Assembly: GCA_039028975.1 (NCBI GenBank)
Contig: JBCCHB010000090.1
Span: 3,164 to 67,163 of the forward strand
Reading direction: 5' to 3'
DNA from: JAHBNG01 sp039028975
Lineage (GTDB): Bacteria; Chloroflexota; Anaerolineae; Caldilineales; Caldilineaceae
DNA length: 64,000 nucleotides
In this document: positions 9,001 through 17,584 of the stretch, one piece after another
How positions within the stretch are numbered: position 1 is the first letter of the stretch
How the letters are laid out: every line of letters begins with the position of its first letter
The notes under the pieces: generated by a model
Told to the model about the DNA's origin: nothing
What the model saw: only the letters and a program-made list of their open reading frames with translations
The model's database searches: none
Translations under genes and position numbers: made by a program

Positions 9001-12000
9001 TTCGCAACGAATCGCTCATGTTTTTCCGAACGATTCAGATAGGTTTGGTCCCCCAAACCGAAATAGAATTTACCCTCATCGAGTTGGATGGTGCGACTTT
9101 ATCGGGCGAGCAGGTTGCCCTGGATGATATGGATGGCGACGGTGATCTGGATATTGCCACCACTTACCAACTATTTATCAATGATGGAAAGGGTATCTTC
9201 ACTGTTCAGCAGTTGGATACGGTGAATGAACAACGGACCGACGTGGCCTGGGGAGATATGGATAATGATGGGGATTTAGACATTGCAGTTAGCGCATTGG
9301 ATCATAGTCGTATCTACGAAAATACCCGTCTGGGGACGCAATTGGCTCCAGATCATCAGTTCGTGGTTGATATCGGGCAAATTGGCAAGACCCCAGCGTC
9401 AGGTGAGCCAGGGATTATTGAACTGGTTCAGGATCCGCTACTCCCCATCCCCTACACACTCTATCATCCGGATGGTGTTCCGGTAGGTTCCATCGGGGTG
9501 TACTATTCTCTCGATGATAGAGCTGAATGGAGAGTAGCCTACGAGGCAGACGGAACGCAAATGACCAATTTGGCAACCCAGGATGAAAACCTGATGCCAG
9601 CTCAACACGTCTTTATCTGGAACACGCTCCACAGTGGCTTTTTTGGTCAATCAGACAGCGTACGCATCCGAATTGAGGTCTATCGCCAGCCTAATATATC
9701 AGACAACGCAGGTACGTATGTCTATGCGAATCAGGCATTCGCCCCGATTGCGCGGCAATTAGCCTTTGCCATCTCCTATCCCTTTCGCGCCGTTGGCACT
9801 TCGGTGCGCGTCCAAGACCAAGCAGGAAATGGCGTCTCCGACGCACAAGTCTACCGTTTGCCTCTAGATCAGGATCGGCTGGCCCAACCCATAGGTAAAA
9901 GTGAGGCCATCTTCAAGACCGACAAGGAGGGGCTACTGGCTGGTGCTGGTGCGATGTTTATCTATGACCGCTTGATAGCGCTAGCCCCAACTGATGCATA
10001 TGGTAGACCTGGAGAGAAATATCAAGTCTATCAGACAAGCCCCATCATGAATGCCAATACCTTGATTGCACCCGAAATTACTGAACCAGGAGTACAGACA
10101 TTGACTGTGTCCGACGGGAATCTGCTGACTCTCTTTGATTTGGATCTATCTTTAGAGTGGGATGCCCGTCTAGACTCTCTCTACTTGGATCAGCTTGAGT
10201 TTGATATCAGGCGAGCATCCGAACTGCTCTATGATTGGAGTAATGGCCAGGTGGCCTTGGGAACAGTCACAGTTCATCACAACAAGGCCTTGTGGAATCA
10301 GGCGGATATTCGGGTTCATGCCACAAATCGGCTACGCCCCCATGCGACCATTGGCGGTGTGGTCTCTAGCGGTCGTCTAACAGAAGTTACAGTGGATGGA
10401 ACGACTCAGCCTATTCTCTATGTACCCGGTCATGTAGAGATGGGTGCCACGTGGAATCGTTATGGCGAGGCCGGGGATAACTTGAGTGAGGACTGGGCGC
10501 GCACGCTAGCTCATGAGTTGGGTCACTATCTCTTCTTTCTCTTTGATAATTACATTGGGCTAGAGGACAACCGCATCGTCCGCGTAGAGGGCTGCCCAGG
10601 CGTTATGAGCGATCCGTACTCGGAGGTGAATAGCGAATTTCATCCCCTTATACAGTGGTTGCCCAATTGTGAAAAGACCCTTTCCCATCAGATGGTTGGG
10701 CGTTCAGATTGGGAGACGATGGTGGACGCCTATCCATGGTTGGTGGCACCAAGTGAGGCAATTGATCATCCTGATCACGCAGGTCCCCATGCAATGCCAG
10801 TGGCCGTTACCCACGTACACTTTACCAACGATGGTTCGCCAGCCAAGAATTTTACGGTTCCGACCTTTTTCCTCTTGAATCCAGAAGGAGGCCCTTACAT
10901 TGCGGGCAGCGGGTCTCGGGCTTTCCTATTCCAGGATGATACATTGATCGATTTGGGTGCGCCCCGTCGAGATCGAATTCAGGCATGGAATGCCCGCTAT
11001 GGCGCACAGCTCTGCGTTTACGAATTGAATGCAGCCCCAAGCCCAATAGCCGGCTGCACCAATGTGGTTTCGGGCGGTACCGAAATGCAGTTGCAAGCTC
11101 TATCAAATTGGCAACCGGACGTGACACTAACCCCAGTTACGGCATCCCAACTCGACATTGCTGTACGCGGCATTCCGTCTGGATCGGCTCTCCATGCCCG
11201 AGTCTATGCAGCCGATGCTCAATCCAATCAGGCTGCACAACCCGCTATCCCGTTAACTGATCATGGTGATGGTACCTACAGCAGCACCATCAGTTTGAGT
11301 CAACTTACACAAAATGCCTACATTCACATTTATGATCGGAATAGTCTACAGCGAAGTGTTGTGGTTGACTATGCACTTGGTGGTGCCCCCGTTCTCTCTC
11401 TCAGGAATGGCGACGTTCTTTCATTAAGCAATGGGAGCGTGTTATCCCTAAGCAACGGGAATGTGATAAACCTGAGCGATGGTGACGTATTGTCTTTGAG
11501 CAATGGTAACGTGCTGATTCGTTATAACGACGGCAGCGTACTCTCGTTGAGCAATGGGAATGTCCTTTCTCTTAGCAACGGAAGCGTGCTTTCTTTGAGT
11601 AACGGCAATGTCATTTCCTTGAGCGATGGCGATGTTCTCTCCCTTAGCAATGGCAATGTGTTGTTACTACAGGCCAACGGAAACGTCATCTCTTTGAATC
11701 ATGGCGATGTCCTATCTCTGAGCAATGGCAATGGCGTTGTGCTGGCTGATGGGTTTGCGGCAATTTGGACATTGTCTGGTCAGGTACTTTCGTTGAGCAA
11801 CGGGAATGTTCTGTCATTGAGCAATGGAAGTGTGCTTTCTTTGAGTAATGGCAACGTTCTTTCCTTAAGCAATGGGAATGTCCTTTCCCTCAGCAATGGC
11901 AACGTACAGATTGTTGGCGTGGGTGAGGTGCTATCGCTAAGTAATGGGAATGCACCTGTCCGCTCTAGCGATGGTCAAGTCACGCTCTACGTCGACCATC

Positions 12001-12974
12001 GGAATTTTTCGCCAGATGAATTCTATACCGTACAGCCGACAACCATCGTTCCCAACGCCCCGTCTTGGACAACCCAAGTCGGGCAGGCTTACCGTGTTAC
12101 ATCATCTTCAGCGGCCCCGGACCTTACCCAAGCATCGATTAGCCTCAACTATCTGGGGCGTCATATTGATGATGACAAAGAAGGGCTGCTACACATCTAC
12201 TTCTATGCTGAAGATTCTCCAACTGGCGCTTGGCGAGAGCTGACAACATCCGTCGATCCACACCACAATCGAGCCGTGGCGGACGCAGTGGGCGCTGGAA
12301 TCTATGCGCTCATGTACAGTATCGATATACCACTATACGCAACAGGTTGGAACCTGATATCGTATCCGTTGGCTGTAACCAGCCCAGTTCCGCAAGCCTT
12401 TGCGTCGGTTGCAGGGGTCTATTCAACGGTTTACGGTTACGATGCCTCGGTGATTGACCCGCATCAGCGATGGGAAGTCTATGACGTTTCAGCCCCAGCT
12501 TGGGTTAATGACCTAACCGAACTGAAGCCCGGGCGCGGTTACTGGATTCATGTTACGGACGAAACGATTCTCAAGCTGCCCGATGTCTCTGCCGCTTCAG
12601 TAACGAGTAACCAAGAGCAGAAAAAAGTATTCCCTGCGGTCTACTATGGTATGCTACAAACCAGTTTAGAAGCCCCCCTTACGCAAGGTATGATCGTAGA
12701 GGCATGGATTGGCAACACCCTCTGTGGGCAGGATGTCGTCCAAAGTATTGATGGTCAATTTGCCTATCGCGTGATTGTTGCAGGTGAAGGTCCAGATCAT
12801 TTTGCGGGGTGTGGTACACCGAATGCACCTATACGCTTTAAGGTAGGCGACTATCTGGTAGAAAGTGCGGCTTTCTGGAATAATGAGCAGACCAATGAAG
12901 AGCCGCTGGCGATTGGTGAGTCGTCAACTGTTGGTGAGTTGAATGAACTCTATTTGCCGGTGATCAATCATTAG
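6060..12974 (+). CDS. Giant secreted FG-GAP protein with zincin site and octapeptide repeats
   Basis: Protein of 2304 residues. A signal peptide (about 1-37, ending GAFAQS) is followed to about residue 1090 by more than twenty FG-GAP/VCBS units, each with an acidic loop such as DMDGDGDLDL and 'VYRNDG', the calcium-binding pattern of beta-propeller repeats. A middle part carries HELGHY at 1485-1490 with Asp1496 and a later 'PGVMSD', resembling the HEXXHXXXGXXD zinc site and Met turn of CLCA-type metalloproteases; the family Gly is Phe here. Residues 1778-1964 are octapeptide repeats (separate entry). The C-terminal part has a 'GWNLISYPL' domain and ends ELYLPVINH, a tail type frequent on Chloroflexota exported proteins. 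Probably extracellular or surface-bound, binding calcium and perhaps carbohydrate; proteolysis is plausible, unproved. Confidence 0.85.
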   Translation: MFRHNTITIRSLLIALVASSSLLTGYLMFLQSGAFAQSTIDSLDVPTLDQFSLSYTQPRSGQVNSMAWGDMDMDGDLDLALGNDGINQLYRNEGDGTFSLQELSTETWQTAHLSWGDLEGDGDLDLAVANRDATAQIYVNDGTGQFETISLGEDSFGIQKFAWADLNGDGYLDLVDRYQDNNAHALEIFWNQGDGTLVQSDSIYHDYFLLDFVVGELDGDGDVDIAICIYSGGCRRLLNDGSGQFAMSDWHYATESLSLHAGDVDGDRDLDILQVRHYEPHNILFNDASASFVESESDVNFPTEFRGKPALGDMDNDGDLDIVIPYASQSSYIYRNDGGRRFTLFRFGPERDEDRLASWADIDNDQDLDVVVVNNLYGLDFYRNDLKNFVVRDTDKTGTQTTSVSIADYNSDGFPDIAIGNYGSPNRIYQNVGDGYFNFGLSAESQQSQNTTTVEWGDMDDDGDLDLAIANQGQPNQVYRNDGNNSFIPIELGPNRFDTSSINWGDMDGDGDLDLVVGNRDGPYDPNCDCWPARTNFVYRNDGGGTFTPFTLPTERKTASVVWGDMDGDGDLDIGVGNYGINQIYRNDGDEQFVDLDLGSESYQTSSVDWADMDGDGDLDLAVGNYQQPNQVYRNDGAGSFTSIPLETANSTTVSVQWTDVDGDADMDLVVGNMDSNQLYLNQGNGFLTPQPLQPEIANTSDIGASDLNGDGRIDFIIGTLDITNYIVQNTNGTFENRSHLGAELRAIEGIAWGDLDGDGDLDLATGGLGHRTNYVNNGDGSFHLVNLDADYLGTKSVAWGDMDGDYDLDLAIGNSGFEDAGEVNHIYVNMGDLNFTRVEIGPEGRCTTSVAWGDLDRDGDLDLAVGNGRVETSNVCAAEYRNQLYFNQGNGTFTPTDIEGEGHNTQSIALGDIDSDGDLDVAVANRGTPNQIFINNGVGEFAPQKLEAAGRNSQSIDLGDIDGDGDLDMVVGTETSILAFRNESLMFFRTIQIGLVPQTEIEFTLIELDGATLSGEQVALDDMDGDGDLDIATTYQLFINDGKGIFTVQQLDTVNEQRTDVAWGDMDNDGDLDIAVSALDHSRIYENTRLGTQLAPDHQFVVDIGQIGKTPASGEPGIIELVQDPLLPIPYTLYHPDGVPVGSIGVYYSLDDRAEWRVAYEADGTQMTNLATQDENLMPAQHVFIWNTLHSGFFGQSDSVRIRIEVYRQPNISDNAGTYVYANQAFAPIARQLAFAISYPFRAVGTSVRVQDQAGNGVSDAQVYRLPLDQDRLAQPIGKSEAIFKTDKEGLLAGAGAMFIYDRLIALAPTDAYGRPGEKYQVYQTSPIMNANTLIAPEITEPGVQTLTVSDGNLLTLFDLDLSLEWDARLDSLYLDQLEFDIRRASELLYDWSNGQVALGTVTVHHNKALWNQADIRVHATNRLRPHATIGGVVSSGRLTEVTVDGTTQPILYVPGHVEMGATWNRYGEAGDNLSEDWARTLAHELGHYLFFLFDNYIGLEDNRIVRVEGCPGVMSDPYSEVNSEFHPLIQWLPNCEKTLSHQMVGRSDWETMVDAYPWLVAPSEAIDHPDHAGPHAMPVAVTHVHFTNDGSPAKNFTVPTFFLLNPEGGPYIAGSGSRAFLFQDDTLIDLGAPRRDRIQAWNARYGAQLCVYELNAAPSPIAGCTNVVSGGTEMQLQALSNWQPDVTLTPVTASQLDIAVRGIPSGSALHARVYAADAQSNQAAQPAIPLTDHGDGTYSSTISLSQLTQNAYIHIYDRNSLQRSVVVDYALGGAPVLSLRNGDVLSLSNGSVLSLSNGNVINLSDGDVLSLSNGNVLIRYNDGSVLSLSNGNVLSLSNGSVLSLSNGNVISLSDGDVLSLSNGNVLLLQANGNVISLNHGDVLSLSNGNGVVLADGFAAIWTLSGQVLSLSNGNVLSLSNGSVLSLSNGNVLSLSNGNVLSLSNGNVQIVGVGEVLSLSNGNAPVRSSDGQVTLYVDHRNFSPDEFYTVQPTTIVPNAPSWTTQVGQAYRVTSSSAAPDLTQASISLNYLGRHIDDDKEGLLHIYFYAEDSPTGAWRELTTSVDPHHNRAVADAVGAGIYALMYSIDIPLYATGWNLISYPLAVTSPVPQAFASVAGVYSTVYGYDASVIDPHQRWEVYDVSAPAWVNDLTELKPGRGYWIHVTDETILKLPDVSAASVTSNQEQKKVFPAVYYGMLQTSLEAPLTQGMIVEAWIGNTLCGQDVVQSIDGQFAYRVIVAGEGPDHFAGCGTPNAPIRFKVGDYLVESAAFWNNEQTNEEPLAIGESSTVGELNELYLPVINH
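11391..11952 (+). repeat. Octapeptide-coding repeat VLSLSNGN
   Basis: About 20 copies of an eight-residue unit V-L-S-L-S-N-G-(N/S/D) lie in the FG-GAP protein, broken by a few diverged units ('LIRYNDGS', 'LLLQANGN', 'VVLADGFAAIW', 'VQIVGVGE'). At DNA level the units use widely different synonymous codons (for example TTA TCC CTA AGC, CTT TCA TTA AGC, CTC TCG TTG AGC). The regular V/L/L spacing with a N-G turn suggests beta-strand/turn coils, probably a beta-solenoid. I do not recognise a named family. Confidence 0.85.
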
Positions 12975-12982
12975 GAGCTGTT

Positions 12983-14149
12983 TCAATACGATCGAGCCAA
13001 CCCCAGCACCTTCTCAGCAATAAAACTCATAACCAATTCCCGACTTACCGGCGCAATGCGGGGAATCAAGCTTTCTCTTAGGTAACGTTCAACGTGATAT
13101 TCTTTGGCATAGCCCATGCCACCATGAGTTAGAACGGCTGTTTCGCAAGCTCGAAAGCCCGCTTCGCCGGCCAGATATTTGGCGGCATTGGCTTCAGCCC
13201 CACAAGATTGATTGGCATCATAGAGCCAAGCCGCTTTGAGCATCATCATTTGGGCAGCTTCTAGCTCCATCCAGCAGCGGGCCAGAGGATACTGGATGCC
13301 TTGGTTCTGACCGATAGGGCGGTCGAAGACAATGCGCTCTTTGGCATAGGTGGTGGCTCGATTGAGTGCAGCTTTGCCGATTCCAACGGCCTCAGCAGCA
13401 ATCAAGATGCGCTCGGGGTTGAGACCGTGAAGAATGTAGCGGAAGCCTTGGCCCTCTTCGCCAATGCGATCGGCCGCTGGAATCTGGTGATTGTCGATAA
13501 AGACGACGTTGGAATCGACAGCTTTGCGTCCCATTTTATCGATCTCTTGGGCAAGGATACTCTCTCGATTCAGGTCGGTGTAAAAGAGGCTTAAACCTTC
13601 TGTAGGTTCTTTAACCTCGTTAAGAGAGGTAGTGCGGGCCAATAGCAGCATCTTATTAGCAACTTGGGCAGTGGAGATCCAGACTTTTTCGCCGCTTACT
13701 TGGTAGGTATCGCCCTTGCGAACTGCTCTAGTTTTCAACTTAAGAGTATTGAGTCCCACATTCGGCTCTGTTACAGCAAAGCAGGCCAATTCTTTCCCTG
13801 CAATCAGGGGCGGTAGCCAGCGCGACTTTTGCTCTTCCGTGCCAAAGATCACCACCGGATGTAGCCCGAAGATGTTCATGTGAACGGATGAGGCCCCTGC
13901 CATGGCGCCACCAGATTGGGCGATGACTTGGAGCATCAGCGCAGCCTCCGTAATCCCCATACCAACCCCGCCGTACTCTTCAGGCATGGCAATGCCCAGC
14001 AGACCGATTTCTGCCATAGCATGATGAAAGTCGAAGGGAAAGCCGCCATTTCGATCTTTTTCTAGCCAGTAGTCATCGTCAAAGTCTTGGCAGACTGATT
14101 CGACTAGTTTGATAAGGTCTTTTTGTTCATCTGATAGAGAGAAATCCAC
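12983..14149 (-). CDS. Acyl-CoA dehydrogenase family protein
   Basis: Protein of 388 residues, the normal family length, from GTG 14149. Shows N-terminal helical part 'MDFSLSDEQKDLIKLVES', 'EIGLLGIAMPEEYGGVGMG', the FAD-loop region 'CFAVTEPNVGLNTLKLKTRAV' and 'GEKVWISTAQVA', and a C-terminal 'THGGMGYAKEYHVERYLRE'. The family oxidises acyl-CoA to enoyl-CoA using FAD and electron transfer flavoprotein. The usual catalytic Glu of the 'YEGT' motif is not present; the segment reads 'IPRIAPVSRELV', as in a subfamily of these enzymes. It ends 8 bp from the FG-GAP gene (convergent) and is separated by 600 bp of repeats from the CaiB-type gene; the pair suggests carnitine-like or short-chain acyl-CoA catabolism. 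Confidence 0.88.
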   Translation of the reverse strand: MDFSLSDEQKDLIKLVESVCQDFDDDYWLEKDRNGGFPFDFHHAMAEIGLLGIAMPEEYGGVGMGITEAALMLQVIAQSGGAMAGASSVHMNIFGLHPVVIFGTEEQKSRWLPPLIAGKELACFAVTEPNVGLNTLKLKTRAVRKGDTYQVSGEKVWISTAQVANKMLLLARTTSLNEVKEPTEGLSLFYTDLNRESILAQEIDKMGRKAVDSNVVFIDNHQIPAADRIGEEGQGFRYILHGLNPERILIAAEAVGIGKAALNRATTYAKERIVFDRPIGQNQGIQYPLARCWMELEAAQMMMLKAAWLYDANQSCGAEANAAKYLAGEAGFRACETAVLTHGGMGYAKEYHVERYLRESLIPRIAPVSRELVMSFIAEKVLGLARSY

Positions 14150-14184
14150 GTTTCTGCCTTAAATATCAATACAATTTCTTCGCT

Positions 14185-14745
14185 CAAACACGGCGAAAGA
14201 CCTCCAGTTGGTCATATCGAGATTCTTCGCTCTCTTCACGCCCGCCCTAACTTTCAGTGATGCCTTGCGCTGCACACATGCTTCACCACCCTTGACGGCT
14301 CAGAATGACGCTGTCCGCTCTTCCCTGTCATCCTGAGCCTCCACACACCCATCTTCTCTACTCGATGAGGTTTTGTAACCTACCCAACTTTTCCATTCGA
14401 GCATGGCGAAGGATCTCTCGTTTGCCATGCAGAGATTCTTCACTCTCTTCGTAACCGTCTTTATTCACGACCGGAGCCTCTCACTTCGAATAAATTCTAC
14501 TGTACTTGACGACTCAGAATGACATCAGTCTCACTTCAATGTCATCCTGAGCCACCACATACACACATTATCTACTCGATGAGCGAGACGCAACTGATCC
14601 CACACTACCATTCAAGTACAGCGAAGGATCTCTCGTTGGCTGTGTGGAGATTCTTCGCTCTCTTCGTAAACGCCTTCATTCGCAATCGCTGCTCCTTGCT
14701 TCGAATAGACTATACGGTACTTGGCGGCTCAGAATGACATTTATC
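14185..14745. repeat. Three tandem copies of a ~214-bp dispersed-repeat unit
   Basis: Landmarks GCGAA(A/G)GA at 14193, 14406 and 14621 are 213 and 215 bp apart. Each copy carries GAGATTCTTCGCTCTCTTC-like and GACGGCTCAGAATGAC-like blocks, and TGTCATCCTGAGCC stands between copies. These words are typical of short interspersed repeats in many bacterial genomes. The whole 14150-14758 gap holds these copies and no gene. Confidence 0.7.
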
Positions 14746-14758
14746 AGGCTCGCGGGAC

Positions 14759-15955
14759 TCATTCAACTCTCGTCACGTCAGACTCGTCTAGCTGCTCAAT
14801 CTCCTCGTCAGAATATCCCAATTCCGTTAATATCTCTTGACTATGTTGTCCTAGTCGGGGGGCGGATCGGTGAAGCTCTGGCTGAGATTCAGACCAGGTG
14901 CTAGGAATAGCAGTCGTGCGGATATGGCCTTCGCTGGGGTGTTGCTGCTCGGGGAAGAAGTTGATGGTCTGTAGATGTTCATCTTCGAAGAGCTCTTCTA
15001 AGGTTGGTACGGCTGCGTGTGGCAAATCCGAGTTACCTAAAAGCTCAAGCCATTCAGCGGTGGTTCGTTGTCCAAGGCATTCCCGCACAAAGCCATATAC
15101 GTCAACGATGTTTTGACCCCGGGTGGCCATGCTGGCAAAGATACCCTGGCCAATCAGCTCGGAACGACCAATAAGGTGAAGGAATTCGGTCCATTGTTTG
15201 TCGTTGTAGACCAACAGGGCTACGTGCCCATCTTTGGTTGCGTAGGGACGGCGGTTGGGATTGACGATGCGGGCATAGCCAGGTGGCCCTTCTGGTGGCT
15301 CAAAGGTGAAACCGCCAAGGTGATCGCTCATTAGAAACTGAAGCATGGTCTCAAACATGGGCACCTCAACAGACTGTCCCTTGCCCGTGCGCTCTCGGTA
15401 GAAGAGGGCAGCGGTCACGGCGTTCACGACATTCAGCCCAGTCACTCGATCACAGAAGTTGGATGGCAGGAATTTAGGTTCATCGTCATAGGCTCGCTGA
15501 AAGAGGTTAGGGACGCCGACCATAGTCTGAATGAGATCATCATAGGCGGCTCGCTCCGCATAGGGTCCATCCTGACTGAAGCCAAAGCAGGCCACATACA
15601 CCAAACGGGGATTGATGATTGCCGCGTCTTCATAAGCCAAACCTAATCGACTCAAGGCTTGAGGGCGTACATTAGAGACCAGTACATCGCTGCGCTCAAT
15701 CAGCTTGGCGATTACCTCTTTACCCTTAACTGCCTTTAGATCAAGAACAAGGCTGCGTTTGTTGCGGTTGTTGTTGAGAAAGAGATTGCTCATGCCTTCA
15801 TTGCGTCCGCTGTTAGAGTAGCGAATAACATCACCTGCAGGTGGCTCAATCTTGATGACGTCCGCGCCCATGTCGCCCAAATGTTGGGTGGCAAACGGCC
15901 CCATGAGAACAGTCGTGAGATCGATTACTTTGATTCCCTGAAGTGGTCCTGGCAT
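14759..15955 (-). CDS. CaiB/BaiF (family III) CoA transferase
   Basis: Protein of 398 residues, full family length. N-terminus 'GIKVIDLTTVLMGPFATQHL' and 'LGDMGADVIKIEPPAGD', then 'NNNRNKRSLVLDLK', and 'YAERAAYDDLIQTMVG' where Asp139 (or 140) matches the catalytic aspartate that forms a mixed anhydride in formyl-CoA and carnitine CoA transferases. The enzyme moves CoA between carboxylates in the cytoplasm. It starts 10 bp after the MttB-family gene, so the two form an operon, with the acyl-CoA dehydrogenase further on. This context suggests activation of a betaine or carnitine-like acid. The exact substrate is unknown. Confidence 0.88.
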   Translation of the reverse strand: MPGPLQGIKVIDLTTVLMGPFATQHLGDMGADVIKIEPPAGDVIRYSNSGRNEGMSNLFLNNNRNKRSLVLDLKAVKGKEVIAKLIERSDVLVSNVRPQALSRLGLAYEDAAIINPRLVYVACFGFSQDGPYAERAAYDDLIQTMVGVPNLFQRAYDDEPKFLPSNFCDRVTGLNVVNAVTAALFYRERTGKGQSVEVPMFETMLQFLMSDHLGGFTFEPPEGPPGYARIVNPNRRPYATKDGHVALLVYNDKQWTEFLHLIGRSELIGQGIFASMATRGQNIVDVYGFVRECLGQRTTAEWLELLGNSDLPHAAVPTLEELFEDEHLQTINFFPEQQHPSEGHIRTTAIPSTWSESQPELHRSAPRLGQHSQEILTELGYSDEEIEQLDESDVTRVE

Positions 15956-15965
15956 ACGGGGCGCG

Positions 15966-17504
15966 TCATCCTACTCTTTTGCGGCGGTTTTGTCGGCGTT
16001 CTCGTCGGACGGGGGTACGAGATTCACTCTTTTCGGGCAATGGAGGAATCGGTGGCAACGCTCGACCGGAAGTTATGCCCTTCTCAATCAGGCGTCTCAT
16101 TTCAGCATCTACATCGGGGGAAGTGTCGATAGGTGTATAGTTGGCTAGACGTTCTTCTACTTCTTCTGTGGCGCGCTGCATTAGATCTTTGCTACCAGCT
16201 TTGGCCCAGCTATCCTCGTTTTTGCGGTCAAACACCTGGCCAGGTAGATAGAGTTGTTGGGGCCAGTGAGTTAAGGTGTGAGCTGAAGTTAGCATATGCT
16301 CATCGGCCAGTTGAGCTTTAACCAATTCTACGGTAGGCAAATCATCGATGGGTGCCACCTCTCGCAACAAGTGATGGATCTGCCCACATAGCTCGTTATC
16401 GAAGACGAGTTTGGGCAGGGAGAAGGTCAACACATAATCGAGCATTCCCGGCCCAGAGACCGAGTTGACGCCAGCCAATCCAGCCAACAGTCCACTTCCA
16501 AAGGTCTCAGCACCCGCCTGAGCATCCAAGAATTTGGCATCACTCAGGGCCATATAGGCTTGAGTTGGCAACTTTAGCGTTTTGCCAATGGCGGCATAGA
16601 TTACGTCAAGATGAAGGGCTTCAATGCCAAGCATAGGCGCAGATGCCTCGCTCATGTGGAAGGAGGCTGGTGCGCCGCCAAATATAACTGGTGTTCCCGG
16701 TTTGATCAGTTGGGCCATCACCACACCCGCCAGCACATCTACCGTATGAAATACTGCGGCCCCCACCAAAGTGACTGGTGCAATCAGCCCCATAAGGGTG
16801 ACAGGGACAATCTCCACAGGGATTCCCCACTCGGCACAGTCGAGCAAGTTCTGACAGGAATCCTCGCTGTAGCGAAAGTTTCCTGTTGCGGTAATGGTAA
16901 AGATGGACATGGGGCGCGCCCTTAGTTCCTCCCTATCTTTGCAGAAGAGGGCCATCATTTCACCCATCCTTGGCACACCGTGTTCGGTGAATGCGCCAGA
17001 AACCACGGGCTTTATGGAGTGAATCAGACATAGGTAGAGCCGCCAAGCATCCGAGACTTGAGGATCAATATCCTCGTTAGTTGAAAATGCCGTAGATGGA
17101 TAGGCGATGTGCTCCATGCCGTCGACCAGCCGGATATACTCAACAAAATCAGCCGTCGTGGCTAAACGGCTCTCGCCGCTACGGTGATCCAAAATTTTAA
17201 GCGCGCTAGATGCAGGTGTAAAGTGTACTGCGTCTCCGCCGATGACAGTATGGGGTTGGCCATTGCGCTTGTAAAGCGTAAATGATTCGGGTGCCCTTGA
17301 GAGGGCCTTCTCTACCACATCAAGGGGGAAGAGCAGACGTTTGCTGCTCTGGTCCTCACGTAAGCCTCTTTGTAGCAATTGCTCGCGCAGATTGGCGCTA
17401 CGAATCTCCATACCGATCTCGGCAAGAATGGATATGGATTCATCAATGATTCGACTAATTAAGTGATCGTCAAGGACGTTTAAACTCAGGCGCATGGGAT
17501 TCAA
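15966..17504 (-). CDS. MttB-family (non-pyrrolysine) methyltransferase
   Basis: Protein of 512 residues with the trimethylamine methyltransferase family pattern: 'SILAEIGMEIRSANLREQLL', 'NGQPHTVIGGDAVHFTPASS', 'FTITATGNFRYSEDSCQNLL', 'SGPGMLDYVLTFSLPKLVFDNELCGQ'. True TMA enzymes contain an in-frame amber codon for pyrrolysine; this frame runs through without one, as in MtgB/MtcB-type demethylases that act on glycine betaine, carnitine or related quaternary amines and pass the methyl to a corrinoid protein. No corrinoid protein or MtrH-like partner is in the window. Start is TTG 17504 or ATG 17495; neither has a clear ribosome site. A basic tail (RTPVRRERRQNRRKR) ends the protein. First gene of an operon with the CaiB-type gene. 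Confidence 0.85.
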   Translation of the reverse strand: MNPMRLSLNVLDDHLISRIIDESISILAEIGMEIRSANLREQLLQRGLREDQSSKRLLFPLDVVEKALSRAPESFTLYKRNGQPHTVIGGDAVHFTPASSALKILDHRSGESRLATTADFVEYIRLVDGMEHIAYPSTAFSTNEDIDPQVSDAWRLYLCLIHSIKPVVSGAFTEHGVPRMGEMMALFCKDREELRARPMSIFTITATGNFRYSEDSCQNLLDCAEWGIPVEIVPVTLMGLIAPVTLVGAAVFHTVDVLAGVVMAQLIKPGTPVIFGGAPASFHMSEASAPMLGIEALHLDVIYAAIGKTLKLPTQAYMALSDAKFLDAQAGAETFGSGLLAGLAGVNSVSGPGMLDYVLTFSLPKLVFDNELCGQIHHLLREVAPIDDLPTVELVKAQLADEHMLTSAHTLTHWPQQLYLPGQVFDRKNEDSWAKAGSKDLMQRATEEVEERLANYTPIDTSPDVDAEMRRLIEKGITSGRALPPIPPLPEKSESRTPVRRERRQNRRKRVG

Positions 17505-17584
17505 TACTCGCTCAAGAAGTTGGTGATAAGTATGTTATCGATTCAAACTGTGTCTCTGACAGTCCGTCAATGAATTGAGAATGA

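Noticed and set aside
15966..17504. Pyrrolysine-containing trimethylamine methyltransferase
   Set aside because: The frame contains no internal amber codon, so it belongs to the non-pyrrolysine members.
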